Source: Dryocosmus kuriphilus
Lineage: Eukaryota > Arthropoda > Insecta > Hymenoptera > Cynipidae
Direction of reading: 5' to 3'
Length of the DNA stretch: 64,000 nt
Assembly: GCA_038277395.1 (NCBI GenBank)
Contig: CM076196.1
Span: forward strand, 80,532,286-80,596,285
The notes under the pieces were generated by a model. The model was not told the origin of the DNA, did no database searches, and saw nothing but the letters and a program-made list of their open reading frames with translations. Shown here in pieces: positions 21,901 through 33,973 of the stretch (positions are counted from its first letter, which is position 1; the number at the start of each line of letters is the position of its first letter). Both the position numbers and the translations under genes were made by a program.

Positions 21901-23347
21901 AGAATCATGGTATATGTGTTATTGCGATGCTCACTGAGTATAAAATTTCGAAGTTACACTTTAGATAAAGTCACTGAAAATGCATAGCGCAATGCTAACA
22001 TTCAGAGCAAAGCCAACATTTGTAGCACCAAGGTCCTTTTCATGAAACTAGTACATAAGCTGGATGTTAAACAAAGACCTTCCCGAAACTCATAAACCAT
22101 CTGAAGCTTCTCTTACACAAAGTTCGCGATTTCCCGGATAAATAAGCCCGTTATAGTCTTCGGAAATCCCTCTCACCGGTTCTCCATCTTTCTTATTCTC
22201 TCTACTTGGGTTCCTTTTGTTTCTCGATGTTCGCTTATGCGTGGAGAAAAATAAAAGGAAAAAAACAATTCGAGAAACAAGGGAAAGGCCAAAACCGTGA
22301 CGTCGTTCGTTATTTTCGACGACCCGAAGTTCCGAACTGCCATTCCGCCGGAAACCCGCACGATTTTATATCGATGAGAGAAGCCCTGCAAGATGTGTCT
22401 CTTCGTGGACAGAAACAGTTCTTCTTAAACTGAGTTTGGTAAACCCTCGTGCAAGTCAAAGTTATACCGCGCGGGCGTTGCTGCCGTCGCGTTCGACGCG
22501 TCGAACTGGGGGCGTAAGGGCGGAGGCGCCGTAAAAGTTGGCGAAGTCAATTTTGCAGTTGGAGTTGGTAATGCGATTTGTGCCGGAATAAATAGTTTGA
22601 GAGGGGTGACTCTTTCTCTTCAACCCTCTCACTCGCGTAACCTCCAGTTCACCCGAACACCATCCAACTTTCCTGATTCAGGTACATCTACAGTTTGAAG
22701 TACCGAACGTGAAATTCACTCTTAAAGAAACCTTCTCTTTTAACTGAATTAAGGTTTAAAAATATCTGAATTTTATTTTTAACACATTGAGAATGAAAGG
22801 TCGGATTCTTGTAAAAAAATATTTAGTTATAGTTTTAAGAATCTCTGTGTCATCAATGTGTGCCAGGTGTGCTGTTACGTTTCATTAAATTACATGCTTT
22901 CTCTGTGAGCAAACGCGCATTAAAGAGATTACTTATATGGTCAATAAAATAAGGGGAAAAAGATTAAGCATGCAGATAATTTCTATTTTTCCTGTTTTGG
23001 AGAAATATATTGTAAATATGTTATGTTAGTGGAAATGACATAGAATGATGGAGTATCACATGACGTAACCTATTCATAGGTTTCACAATACGGTCTTCTT
23101 ATTGTTTCAATAAAGTTGAAAATATTACACAATCGCGTTCTTATAATAAACTTTTGTATAATCTTCTCTAATTATTATATAAAAACCTAAATACATTAAT
23201 ACATTCAAAAAATGTACAACAATGCCAGTTTTTAAATAGACAATTTTTCTATGTTTTAAATTTTGTTCATAAACAATATTTCCTCTTATTAAAAATACCA
23301 TCTTTATTAACATTTCAATTCATGATAGTATAGGAACTAAATTTTTT
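18918..23347. other. No firm gene; AT-rich with scattered simple repeats
   Basis: Clusters of TTATTACG occur at 18503-18560 and 19709-19770, a TA/ATAT microsatellite at 19865-19935, and an imperfect hairpin (TTTTAACAGAATAAAA / TTTTATTCTGTTAAAG) at about 19948-20018. 22440-22560 is markedly CpG-rich. A 75-codon frame at 22206-22433 has no recognisable similarity. No exon can be supported. Confidence 0.45.
22440..22560. other. CpG-rich patch
   Basis: Contains GCGCGGGCGTTGCTGCCGTC, GTTCGACGCGTCGAAC and GGCGGAGGCGCCG in an otherwise AT-rich region. It could be an unmethylated regulatory or promoter segment, or an old GC-rich repeat. No TATA or initiator arrangement convincing enough to call. Confidence 0.3.
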
Positions 23348-26190
23348 ACATTCTCATCAGAGAAGGTATTAGATTTATGTAAAATTTGACTTTCGCTGAT
23401 TTCATGAAATCTCCACGTTTTACCGTGTAGAAATTGAAATGGGGAGCTAGTCTGGTGACCGACCAGTTGGCCCCACTTAAAGTCAGGAGCTAGTCGGGAC
23501 AACTGGTACAGCCCACGGCCAGTAACGTCACGGTGGTTTAGTCGGGAGCTAGTCAGTTGATTCGACTTACCCTAGTCGGGGTCTAGTTAGGCGCTAACCC
23601 GGTAACCCGGCATATCCTTGTCGGGGTCTGGTCGGGCACTAGTACAGCTCAAACAGCTGCCCCGAAGAAACTGGTCCAAAAACAGAATTTATCAGCTATA
23701 TATATATGTATATAATTATACATATATACATAATTAAGGATGATTTGTACGGTCTACCGGATTCGAGTAATTCGAAATGTGTCCAGCCATTTCCGTTTTT
23801 TGAACGGTCTGCCGGAATTGAATCAATCCGGATTCTATCCGGTCATGTCCGTGTTTTGGACTTTTACACAGAAAAAATTTTCCTAGTAGGATTCGGAAGC
23901 GGAATATAGGGGAACGCCTATATTCAGCCCTTTCACCAACCAATGAAAAGGAGTAACACTCCCTGAACCGAAGCTCGAAGGAAGTGCCTACTCAGGGAAA
24001 CGTGCCGGCTTTCTAGACCCGGCGTTTCTCCTTGCTTGCGGGAGCCCAGTCTATTTGCCATCTAGCGGAGCTTCCTGGTACTTCTCCCCTGCAAGCCCCT
24101 TGAACCCTGACCGAATGAATTCAAGTAAATTGCAAATGCAGGAACTGAAAAGTAGAGCATCAAAAATAGTTGTAACTCAGCAAGTAATTACAATTAAGAA
24201 TAAGTCGGTAAGAATGTCATTTGTAAAACAGAATAGTACAGAAAGATATTCTGTCGCTGGCATGCTCCACTGAACTATAAAAATATATTCAATGATCTGT
24301 TTTTATGAATAATAATATGTTAAAACAAACTTCTGTTTTACATTTTTGTATACATTACTGCACATTATTAAAATGACCTAATGATTTCTCGTGTAATGAA
24401 ATCCAATATAAAGGAAATTCTGCTTCTTATTTCAATGATTTCACTCGAGCTGACAGTCCTTAATTCGAATTTTCAACGTAAACTTGGATATATGCTTCAA
24501 ATAATGGATTTTCTGAAATATAAAAGAATCTAACTTCACAACAAGCCAGCTTCATTTTCTGAAATTATTACAATTTTAAAATCGAAATTACTCTTTTTTT
24601 AAGTGAAAAATGGAGCTAAAATTTAAGTCAAGTCGCCGACCAGTGCCCGACTAGAACCCGCCTAGGAATGTTGACAGAAAATAGCCGCGTGCGCGGAATT
24701 AATTATCTTTAAACTGCCCGACTTGTCCCCGACCAACCCCCGATTAGGGTTTTTGAACAAAAAACACCAATTAGCCACCGACCAGGTCCCGACTAGAACC
24801 TACTTAGAAATGATGACAGAAAATAGCCGCGCGTACAGAATTAATTCTTTTTAAATAGCCCGACCTGCCCCCGATCAGCCCCCGATCAGCCCCCGATTAG
24901 GATTTTTAAACACAAAAAACACCGATTAGCCCCGACTAGTACCCTAGTTGTAGTGGGGCCAAGTGGGGCTTTTTCTACACGGGTTAAGACCTCCTGAATC
25001 CGAAAAAACGGTTTTTACGACTGTGTCTGTCTGTCTGTTGGCGTTGTCGTCGTTGTTGTCGTCGTTGTCGTTGTCGTCTGTTCCCACGATAACTTTCGAA
25101 GGACCAATCGGATTGGATTGCGCTTTGGTCCACTTCTTTAAGGGGTAAAAAGAAAGGACGAGTTCGTTAACTAGCGGTTTTTGACCAACGGTTATGGTTT
25201 TATCCATCAAAAACGGTTTTCACAGCATCAAAAAATCCATTTTCCGGCTAAACTATGAGAGATACAAAAAAAATATAAGAAAATAAAATTATTCACCTGT
25301 CATCTCAAAAAAATCTACAAATTTTGTCTCAACTGTTTTTCGATAAAATGAACGGTTTTTGTTTTAATCAAGAAAACGCTCTTAAAATTAAAAAACTGTG
25401 GTTTTCTGCCAAAATATTGAAGATATAAAAAAATGGTGAAGAACAAAGTTGTTCAATTTAAAAAGATCTACAAATTTTGTTTTAACCATTTTTTGATAAA
25501 ATGCACGGTTTTTGTTTTAATCGATAAAACGTTATTAAGAATTAAAGATTTCAAATTTCCCGCCAAACGATGGAAGATACGGAAAAATAATAATAAACAA
25601 AGTTGTTCGCCTCAAAAAGATCTACAAATTTGCTATCTATCATTTTTTTGAGCAGACGCGTATTTTTTGAGTTATTCGTGAAATATGTTATGAAATATAA
25701 AGAAAACCACTTTTCAGCAAAACAATGCAAGATATGAGAAAATATTAACAACCAGAATTGTTCACCTTGGAAAGAGCTACAAAAGTTATTTATAAGACTC
25801 ATCGTTTTACTTTTAAGAATCGAAATCCTCTATTGCGAAATTTGGAATATCACTAAAAAACTTTACCAATCTATAATGTGTTTAAAAAAAATGTAATTAT
25901 CGAGCGCGAAGCGCGAGTGTCATGATGAGAATGTATGCCTTAAGGGCGATAGAGCCTTAAGTAAAATAATTTCTTTTGTAATTTTTAATTTAAAGGTTTC
26001 TACGATCCATAAACACCGAGCGCGTAGCGCGAGGTGAATAATCTATCGAGTGCGAAGCGTGAGTACCGTAAATAACTTATCGAGCGCGAAGCGCGAGTGC
26101 CAACAGACGCGCGCGCCCTAGGCGCGATCATACTTCGCGCGCAGCGCGCGATGAGAATGTGCCCGCGCAGCGGGCAGATTTTTTATTTGA
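23348..26190 (+). repeat. Rep-A copy 1, split by a TTAA element
   Basis: The left end ACATTCTCATCAGAGAAGG (23348) runs to CTCCACG, is interrupted at 23423-24983, and resumes at GACCTCCTGAATCCG. The order after that is a GTC/GTTGTC triplet tract, TAACTTTCGAAGGACCAATC, several diverged ~150-170 base units (ATCTACAAATTT...), and blocks of GAGCGCGAAGCGCGAG. It ends in GATGAGAATGTGCCCGC near 26158-26186. The ends ACATTCTCATC and GATGAGAATGT are inverted, suggesting a short-TIR element. No recognised protein. Confidence 0.8.
23423..24983. mobile_element. TTAA-site element with CCCGTGTAGAAA ends (1561 bp)
   Basis: The right end reads TTTCTACACGGG followed by TTAA (24984-24987). The left end reads CCGTGTAGAAA preceded by TTTA (23419-23422), one base off TTAA. 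Removing it restores the Rep-A sequence. TTAA target sites and ends starting CCC fit the piggyBac superfamily, so a non-autonomous piggyBac-like element is the best guess. Both sub-terminal regions repeat CTAGTCGGG/CCCGACTAG words; the middle (23690-24600) is unrelated and has no transposase. Confidence 0.7.
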
Positions 26191-27587
26191 TGAATATGGA
26201 TTGAAAATTTTTTCATAAAAGAACCTGTTAAATGTTACTTGATGTTTCATCTTAAAGGATTCTTTTTCTTGATTATATTTTTCTGGCTTCCAATAAACAT
26301 TTTGAGTTCAATATTTCAAAATTTCCCTCTCTTTGAACGTTAAAATTTGTTTGGAAAATCTTATCACTATAGAAATTAAAAAGCATTTGCTCGTTCATTC
26401 TTTCAAAATCAGTTTATTAATTTATAACGATGGTAAGTTAAACTGACGTTTCGGCACCACCTTTGTACTTTCATCAAGGTACAAAACAAATTTATGTCAT
26501 ATTGGATCTAAGCATCGTAGATAACTATGAGCAGTTATATATACATTTTTGGAAATTTTGGAAATTTTGGAAATTTCTCGTAATATTATTTATACATTTA
26601 CCAGAAATTAAAAGTTGACATCAAAAAGTTGACCTTGGCCACGGGTCGCACTAGAGATACAACTGGCCCCGAATTTAATTAAATGCATGGGGAAACGCAC
26701 AAAAACGGATTTTTAAAAATAATATGAAATATTTTAACCCATTTTTTTCACAGGAAGTTAAACTTTAAAGTTTTAAAAATATTTAAATAAACACATTGTG
26801 ATGAAAGAAAGGATAATACTTATCTTTTAGCCTAAAATTCGTTTTCAATTTTTGTCGGGAAATTGAATTTCAAGTTTTAATGTTAATCTGCACATTGAAA
26901 TATTATCAACATTGTGTTGATAAACAACATTATTATTATCAACTATAAATTATCGAATTTGAAATTATTAAAATTATTATTACATAGACTAAATAAAGTC
27001 AGTTTATTTAAAAACGAATCGAAAAGTGACTTATCATTTAAAGCTGATCAAGTGAAAGATTTGTTCGAACGAAGCACTATAAGAAGTTATATCAAAGATA
27101 TACATACTTCAATATTTTTAGAATGTAATTATTTAGTTTTGAAGTTCTTACCTTTTAGGGTATTTATAATGTTTCAGGAGGACAAAGAACTGAAGAAAGA
27201 GTACTTAGGATTGGAAATCTTTACCATTAATTTATGTTGTATAAAATGTATAAATAATAACAATTTTTACTCTACACTGCAACGCATATTAAAAGAAACA
27301 AATAATAAAATCTTTATTTTGTACAAGCAGTATACATCTAATATATAGAGTACTTTCAAATCACAGAATGTTTGCATAGGTATACTTTTTTCAAGTAGCA
27401 ACTAAATTTGCTGCTTTTTTTTCTCAGCATTGAATTTTTTCGCCTCCAACATCTTAATCTTCGCGAAATGGTGCATTCTATTTTGCAAATAAAAGGTGAT
27501 CAAGTACGCGTGAGCAAGACTCTCGGAGCAAGACGCATATCGCGAATTGCAGTTTGCGACGACACACTTCACCATTTTAATATTTTT
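26191..27587. other. AT-rich spacer with a PLE relic and one ORF
   Basis: 26440-26490 (minus strand) reads TTGATGAAAG..GTGCCGAAACGTC, like the 3' end motifs of Penelope-like elements. 26545-26580 repeats GGAAATTTT. A 144-codon frame is listed separately. Nothing else seen. Confidence 0.45.
26914..27348 (+). CDS. Unrecognised 144-codon ORF
   Basis: An open frame rich in Asn, Ile, Leu and Lys, as expected from AT-rich DNA, with a Cys-containing C-terminal half (NLCCIKCINNNN). I recognise no domain, and no splice or promoter evidence favours expression. It is longer than most chance frames here, so it is kept with low confidence. Confidence 0.15.
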   Translation: MLINNIIIINYKLSNLKLLKLLLHRLNKVSLFKNESKSDLSFKADQVKDLFERSTIRSYIKDIHTSIFLECNYLVLKFLPFRVFIMFQEDKELKKEYLGLEIFTINLCCIKCINNNNFYSTLQRILKETNNKIFILYKQYTSNI

Positions 27588-28275
27588 ACATTCTCATCTC
27601 AATGAAGAGGTATTAGTTTTTATGTGAAAAATGACTTTCGCGGATTTCATGAAATCTCGACGCTTCGTGACACCCTGAATCCGAGAAAACATGTTTTGCG
27701 TTGGTGTCTGCCTGGCATGGTCGTTGACGTCGTTGTAGTCTGTGAACACGATAACTTTTGAAGGACTAATAGGATTGGATTGCCTGAAAAGAAAGGATGA
27801 GTTCATGAACCAGCATTTTTTGACCAACGGTTCTGGTCTTATCCATCATAAATTGTTTCCAAAAGTGAAAAATTCAAATTTGCCGCCAAAATATGCAAGA
27901 TACAATGAAAACGGTAATGAATAAAGTTGTTCAACTTAAAAAGATCCACAAATTTGTTTTCTATCATTTTTTCGTAAAGACGCATAGTTTTTGAGTTATT
28001 CATGGAATATGTTATAAAAGAAGGAAATAAACTTTTTAGCAAAACTATGCGAGATACGAGAAGATATTAAGAAGAAAAATTACTGATCTTCAAAAGACCT
28101 ACAAATTTGCTTACAAACATTTTTTGATCCAACGCATAGTTTTTGTATGAAACGTATAATAGTTGTTTTAATCAAGAAAAACATTATTAGAAAGTTAATA
28201 AAAAGTTATTAAAAGTTGTTGAAAAATCTGCCCGCTACTTAGGTGCATTTTTATCACGTTTCTCGCGCTCGGCAC
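27588..28275 (+). repeat. Rep-A copy 2 (type with TTATTAAAAG end)
   Basis: Begins ACATTCTCATCTCAATGAAG, passes the triplet tract region and TTTGAAGGACTAATAGG. It ends through TTATTAAAAGTTGTTGAAAA, CTGCCCGCTAC and a mutated CATTTTTATCACG. This end differs from copy 1, so Rep-A has at least two subtypes. No intact reading frame. Confidence 0.7.
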
Positions 28276-28350
28276 TCGATTAAAATATATCAAAAACGTG
28301 GATTTAAAAAATTTTGTAGATAGTTGGGCTGAAAATGCAATTTTTATTAT

Positions 28351-29560
28351 TACATGCTCATCTCAATGAGAAGCTATTAGTTTTATGTAAGAACTGACTT
28401 TTGCGGATTTAATGAAATCTCGACGTTTCGTGACTCCCTGAATCCGAAAAAACATGTTTTACGTTGGTGTCTGTCTGTTGTCGTTGTTGTCTGTTGTTAG
28501 TTCGATAACATTCAAACGACTAATCAGATTGGATTGCGCTTTGGCATATTTCTTTAAGGCCTAAAAGCTAAGGCTGAGTTTGTTAACCAGCGGTTTTTAA
28601 CAACGATTCTGGGTTTTATCCATCATAAATTCTTTTCCAAAATCCAAATTTCCCATCAACATATGCAAGATACGAAAAAAAATAACAATAAACAAATTTG
28701 TTCACTAGAAAGAGATCTACAAATTTACTTTCTATCATTTCTTTTGTAAAAACGCATAGTGCTTGAGTTATTCGTGAAATATATTAATAAATATAAAGAA
28801 ATCCACTTTTCAGGAAAACTATGCGACATACGAGAAAAATGTTTAAAAGCAAAGTTGTTTATCTCAGAAATATCTACAAATTTTCTGTATACTATTTTTT
28901 GATACAAAACATATTTTTTCTTTTAATGGTCAACAATGTTGTCAATAAAAATCAATAATTCAATTTTCGCACCGAATTATGCGAGATACGAAAGAAATGT
29001 TGAGAAGTGAAGTTGTTCATTTCAAAAAGGTCTACAAATTTTCTTTATACTTTTTTCGTAACACATATACTTTTTTTTAATCGTGAAAAATGTTATTAGA
29101 AGTCATGAATTCAATTTTCCGTAGAAACTATGCGAGGTGCGATATTTGTCAAGGAGAAAAGTTATTCATCTCAAAAAGGTTTACATATTTCCTGCAGACC
29201 ATTTTTTGATAGGACTCATAGTTTTTCTTTTAATCGTGAAAAATGATACTAGAAACAAAAAAAATTTATTTTCACTCAAACTAGAAAAGAAATGTCACGT
29301 CTTGGACAAACTTTATTCGAGTGCGAAGTGCAAGACACGTGATAAGAATGTATTTGTTAAAGCCGAAAGAGCTTTAAGAAAAAGTTCAAAATTACCACAT
29401 TACACTGGTCAATGGTTCGATCTTTAATTTTAAAAGGCTCTTACGCACAAATGTAGGGAGATGCACAAACACCGAGCGCGTAGCACGAGGAAAATAACGT
29501 ATCGAGCGCGAAGCGCGGCGTGCGATGAGAATGTGCCCGCCAAGCGGGCAGATTTTTTTT
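28351..29560 (+). repeat. Rep-A copy 3
   Basis: Starts ACATGCTCATCTCAATGAGA directly after copy 2 and ends in GATGAGAATGTGCCCGCCAA near 29550. It contains at least four diverged ATCTACAAATTT units and GAGCGCGAAGCGCG blocks. More diverged than the copies at 47.8 and 51.6 kb. Confidence 0.7.
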
Positions 29561-31187
29561 TTTTTCTAAATCAAGCGAAAATTTTTGTTCTTTCCGGAAA
29601 TGTACAAAAGAAAAGTCGAAAACTGTTTTTTATACTGTCAAATAAAATTGATCACATTTCTCCCATGTATTTTTACAACCTCAGGGCCAGTTGTACCTCC
29701 AGCGCCACCACGGCTGCTGGTCAGTACTTGTTACACCATCAATTCGAAGAGTCAGGGGCTGATTCCCAATGAGTTATGCACACTATTTTTCCGAATGAGT
29801 GCATGGGAAATTCGATTTTGAACGTAGGTAGAACATGAGCAAAATACGAACACATTCTTGTCTCCCTAAAAATTCGTTTATTTCCACATGCCTTCATGGC
29901 TACGAATTGAAGAGCAACCCTTTTGGACAAATATCTTTTTAAAATATTATTAATGGTTTTTCTCACATTTTTGTTTCCACCAAAGTGAAGCGAAAGTGAT
30001 GACGTCTAAAAAACGACTGACACTCATGAACTTTACCAAAGAGAGGTTATGTTGCGTGCCGCCTAACGGCCGAACCTTATATAATTACAAAAGTGATGTT
30101 AGCGGGGAGTCTCTCTAGTCGGGGCCCCACTAGATACAGATAGAATTATGAAAGTAAAAAATTGCTTACTAGCACAAGATAGGGCCTTTATTTGTTCTTT
30201 CTAGACTAGTATTTCTAGTCCGCGCCACACTAGAACCCCACTTCAAATAGGGAAAGATAGGGAAATTTCTACACGGGCCATAAGGGTAGATTAAAGTTTT
30301 TCAAACTCAAAAATTTATGATTGATTCTTATTCTCTAAAGAATTCTGGACAAAATGCTGAAGCATAGAATTATTTGTAATACTTCATCATCGCGTTTAAA
30401 TCTTAGATTTACAAAATATCGCTTTTTACCATGTTAATTCAATGGAAAACTTCAACCCTTTGAGCCACCCCTAAATAATAACCGATATCGCTCAAATTTG
30501 CAGGAGATTTTTTTGTGGTCATTCAAAAAAAAAACTAAGGGGGAAGCAAGAAAATTGAAAAATTGAAAAACGAGGGCCAGCCTAAGTAATTCATGACCGG
30601 AAAATGGAAATTTATTGTTCCTCACTTCCGTCATGTTAATTTCTTTGTTTCTCCTGTACACAGATTTCGTTTTGTGGTCTTTTTAGTGCGTTCCTCGATT
30701 TCAAAGAGTCGCGTGCACCCTGAGCGAGGGGGAACGTAATCGATTCTTCAGCTTGACTGGACTGGACTCGCGACTTCGGAAGTCTGTTTACGACATCCAC
30801 GTGCTTATCCAGCTAGGCGTGTACTGTTTACGAGTACGCGAAGTGAATGCTCCAGACCCAGATCACGTAGTGCTCAATGCGCGAGCAAGCCGACATTCCA
30901 CGAATCTGATCTTGCAATCCGGTTATAGAGAGGGCGAGAGATTCTTAACAAATTAGTCACGGACGAGACGTGCCGAATTACTTCCAGGAGAGATCCCTCC
31001 AACTTTCCCGAAATCTGCATTTTTCTCACCTAACCTGTTCCACACGTGAGATTACATTGGAAGGAAAAAAACAGTACAAAAGCAAGGATAAAATCAAATG
31101 AAACCTGTTTGATAAAAATATTATTTATTATTTTTTGCTGCTGATATTTATAAGTAAGTATGGAAACGTCATAAAATCGGACTATTA
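29561..31187. other. No firm gene; fragment of the TTAA element at 30085-30283
   Basis: 30085-30283 carries CTAGTCGGGGCCCCACTAG words and ends TTTCTACACGGG, so it is a fragment or relative of the element at 23423-24983. The GC-richer 30660-30960 has an 67-codon frame with no recognised similarity. Nothing else stands out. Confidence 0.5.
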
Positions 31188-31248
31188 CAGGGATCACGGT
31201 CTTTCGCTATCCTTGAAAAACTTCTCCTTTTTATCCTTTTCTCTCTAA

Positions 31249-31943
31249 GGGAGCTGTCTCGTGCTCAGTCGAAAAATTTAAGTGATTTTCAATAATTTTT
31301 TTGTCAGCGACTGCCAGGTATAATCGAATTATTATTTTTATTGTTTATTTATACAGTCTTTAAGCTTACAAAAATATGTTTTTTTAAAAGAAATTAATGT
31401 TTTATACATGCAGTTTTATTTTGCAATCAAAAAAGTATTTGAGAAAACGGCGTGCACGATAATCCAAAAATTAATCGACCGACATTGCTCAAATTTTGAG
31501 AAAATACTCCTTAAATAATTTTGCAAATCTTCGTTGAACAATATTTAAAGAAGTTAATTTTATAACATTGAAATTGTTTAAACGAAAGGCAAAAAAATAT
31601 TTTTCTTCAAAAATTGACTTTAATTGGCCGACATCCTTTTTTTAAATTATAAATGTTTTACAATGAAGGTACCCAAAATCCAATACTCCTTAATAATCAA
31701 TTTTATTTTTTTCAATAGATTAGTCTACGTGGAGATATGCTGCACGCAGTTTTTTAGACTTTTTTTATTTGTAAAAAAAAGCTATATAAAGAAATTAATT
31801 TCTCTAAAAAAGTATATTTTTGTAAGCCCAAAGATTTTACAAATAAATAATAAAAATAATAATTCAATTTTTCCTGGTACTCGTTAAGAAAAAAATTTAT
31901 TAAAAATCACTTAAATTTTTCGGCTGAGCACGAGACTGTTTCC
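31249..31943. mobile_element. TIR element with ~200-base arms (695 bp)
   Basis: Left arm GTCTCGTGCTCAG..GAAAAATTTAAGTGATTTT and its inverse at the right are long TIRs (about 31255-31465 and 31725-31940). CTAA (31245-31248) and TTAA (31944-31947) flank it, consistent with a TTAA-type target. The interior is too short for a transposase; the ORF at 31624-31887 is a by-product. Confidence 0.65.
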
Positions 31944-31947
31944 TTAA

Positions 31948-32604
31948 GGGGGGAGGGTCAAGTAAACGAGCCTTTTTTCTCCAAGCTCTGGTGAAAAAAC
32001 CGTAATATTTATGAATTTAAAAATAATTGTACCTTTTTATTTACACTTAAAAGAATGTAAAGCTACTATATTTATAAAAAAATATAGATAATTTATTTAA
32101 CAGCAACTGGTTAAAGTTGGCTCCTCGAAAATCCGCTGTGCAAAGTACCGGTCGTTCTACTTACCAGAAATAGAAAAACTAAAAAAATTTCTTTAGAATA
32201 AAATAGTATGTTTGGAATGAACCTAAATTTTAAAAAAATCGAAAATTAAAAATCAACCGCCATTTTGAAAATAGTTACTTTTTTTAAAGTTTGCAAAAAT
32301 GTAATTTATTTAAATTTCTTATAATATTAAAAGGTTCAATCCAAGGGAAATATGTTGAAATATGTGCCAAATCCGAAAACAATCGATTATGCCAAGGGAC
32401 CGGAAGGTAACTCGTATAAATTTAACTTTAACTTTAACTTTAACGCATAACTTTAACGCTTCACTTTAACGACTCTGTAGGTATACTTACAAGTAGATTT
32501 TCGATTTCAAACTGCAGGAATATTTTCCTTATATGATAAACTAATTTTTCATGCAAAAAAAAAAAAAATGGTAAAATTTTGCCATTTTACTTGACACTCC
32601 CCCC
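31948..32604. mobile_element. TIR element GGGGGGAG..CTCCCCCC at TTAA (657 bp)
   Basis: TTAA-GGGGGGAGGGTCAAGTAAA at the left and TTTACTTGACACTCCCCCC-TTAA at the right. It abuts the previous element and shares its TTAA. The interior includes TTTAACTTTAACTTTAAC repeats at 32420-32460. Non-autonomous; family unknown. Confidence 0.65.
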
Positions 32605-33973
32605 TTAAATAGTTAAAATAGTAATCTGAAAACCAGAAACAGAAGCGTTTGTCCAGTATATAATTGAAATTTTGAAATACTTAACATTTTAATTTGTCAC
32701 AGTTTAAAGAATTAATATTTGCAATTAATAAATCGTTAAACTTTGAATCCTCAGTTTTGAAATTGAATCATTTTCAAGGTTTTTATTCTGAATCATTCGA
32801 TTTGGAATGTTTTTCAGTAAAAATTGTTCAATTTTAAAAATTTTGGTTTGAAATTGTCCAACATTAGAAACTGCAGATATTTTCAAATAATATAATTAAA
32901 AAATAAACTGTAATAAATGAGAATTAGGTATCCAAAATTGCATAATTTTAAACTTGAAAATTTTCCAAATTGAACATTGAAAACATTTCAAAAGTTTTAA
33001 AGAAATTAGTTTAAATCGAAAAATCATAAAGTTACATTTAAAGTCATTAGGTAGATTGTCCTATACTTATTGTTGAACAGATTTTCGATCAAAAAATTAA
33101 TTTACTGTGATTTTCACCGTTAAAACTTTTAAATTGTAGATCTTTAAAATTGAATTACTTTAAAAAGCATAAAAAAACAAATTATTTTAGAACAGGAGAC
33201 ATTATGAATTGATCAGTTTAAACTGTCAAATATTGAGAATCACATGATTCGAAACTTACACACAAATAGACAATTTTGAAATTCGAATTGTGAAATTTAA
33301 AACGTTTTGATAAAGCAGAAATCCTTCAAAGTTGAAGTATTTTAATTTTAATCGTTTACGTTAATAATTTCCAAATTGTATCTTATACTTTTAAAAATTC
33401 AACTACCTTTATTTTAATTGCAAAATTAAAATCCACGAAGAAACTGAAACAATTGGGATCTAAGTGTTCAAAATTGAAAATTCGTAATTCTTAAATTTTA
33501 AACATTCACAAATCTTTAAGCCTTCTAGAGACAAATATTTTTCAATTGTAAATAATTTTTTATGGTTTAAGGATTACGTGCTCATAATTTACAATTTAAA
33601 ACTGTCCATGGTTCAGAAATTTAATTGTTCAACAAAGAGAATTGAAAAAATAGAAATTAAAAACAGCCTGGCATGGAAAAGTTTAATTTCATGCCTGTGC
33701 AAAGTTTGAAATTTAAAAAATTCGTTCTTTTCATCAGTTTAGAAAAAATCGCTAATATAATTTTTTTCATAATTTGCATAATATAATATACTCGATTTTG
33801 ATAAATTTGAATCAATTTTTTATTTGAGTTTATCTGGGAGAAAATCTCACTTTTTTTTCTTCTTTTCTATATTTCAAAATAAGTGTTTAATATTTTTCCC
33901 ATTTTTTCTCTTTTTCGTGAAAAAGTTTCCCTTTTCCCTCTTTTTTCGAGCACTTTTTGCGCTGTGATCCCTG

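Larger units (their letters stand above)
31188..33973. mobile_element. Outer TIR element, CAGGGATCAC ends (2.8 kb)
   Basis: Left CAGGGATCACGG at 31188 and right inverse GTGATCCCTG ending 33973, with further loose similarity inward. Ends starting CAGGG occur in hAT elements, but the 8 bases either side (gactatta, ttattctg) do not match, so the class is open. Two smaller TIR elements lie inside its left part; 32610-33960 is a decayed AAATTG/CAATTT-rich tract without genes. Confidence 0.5.

Noticed and set aside
25900..26190. GAGCGCGAAGCGCGAG blocks as a CRISPR array or replication origin
   Set aside because: Spacers and spacing are irregular and the blocks belong to Rep-A copies at several places; the context is eukaryotic.
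31188..33973. CAGGGATCAC-ended element as a definite hAT transposon
   Set aside because: Flanking 8-mers do not match, and no transposase is present, so the class was left open.
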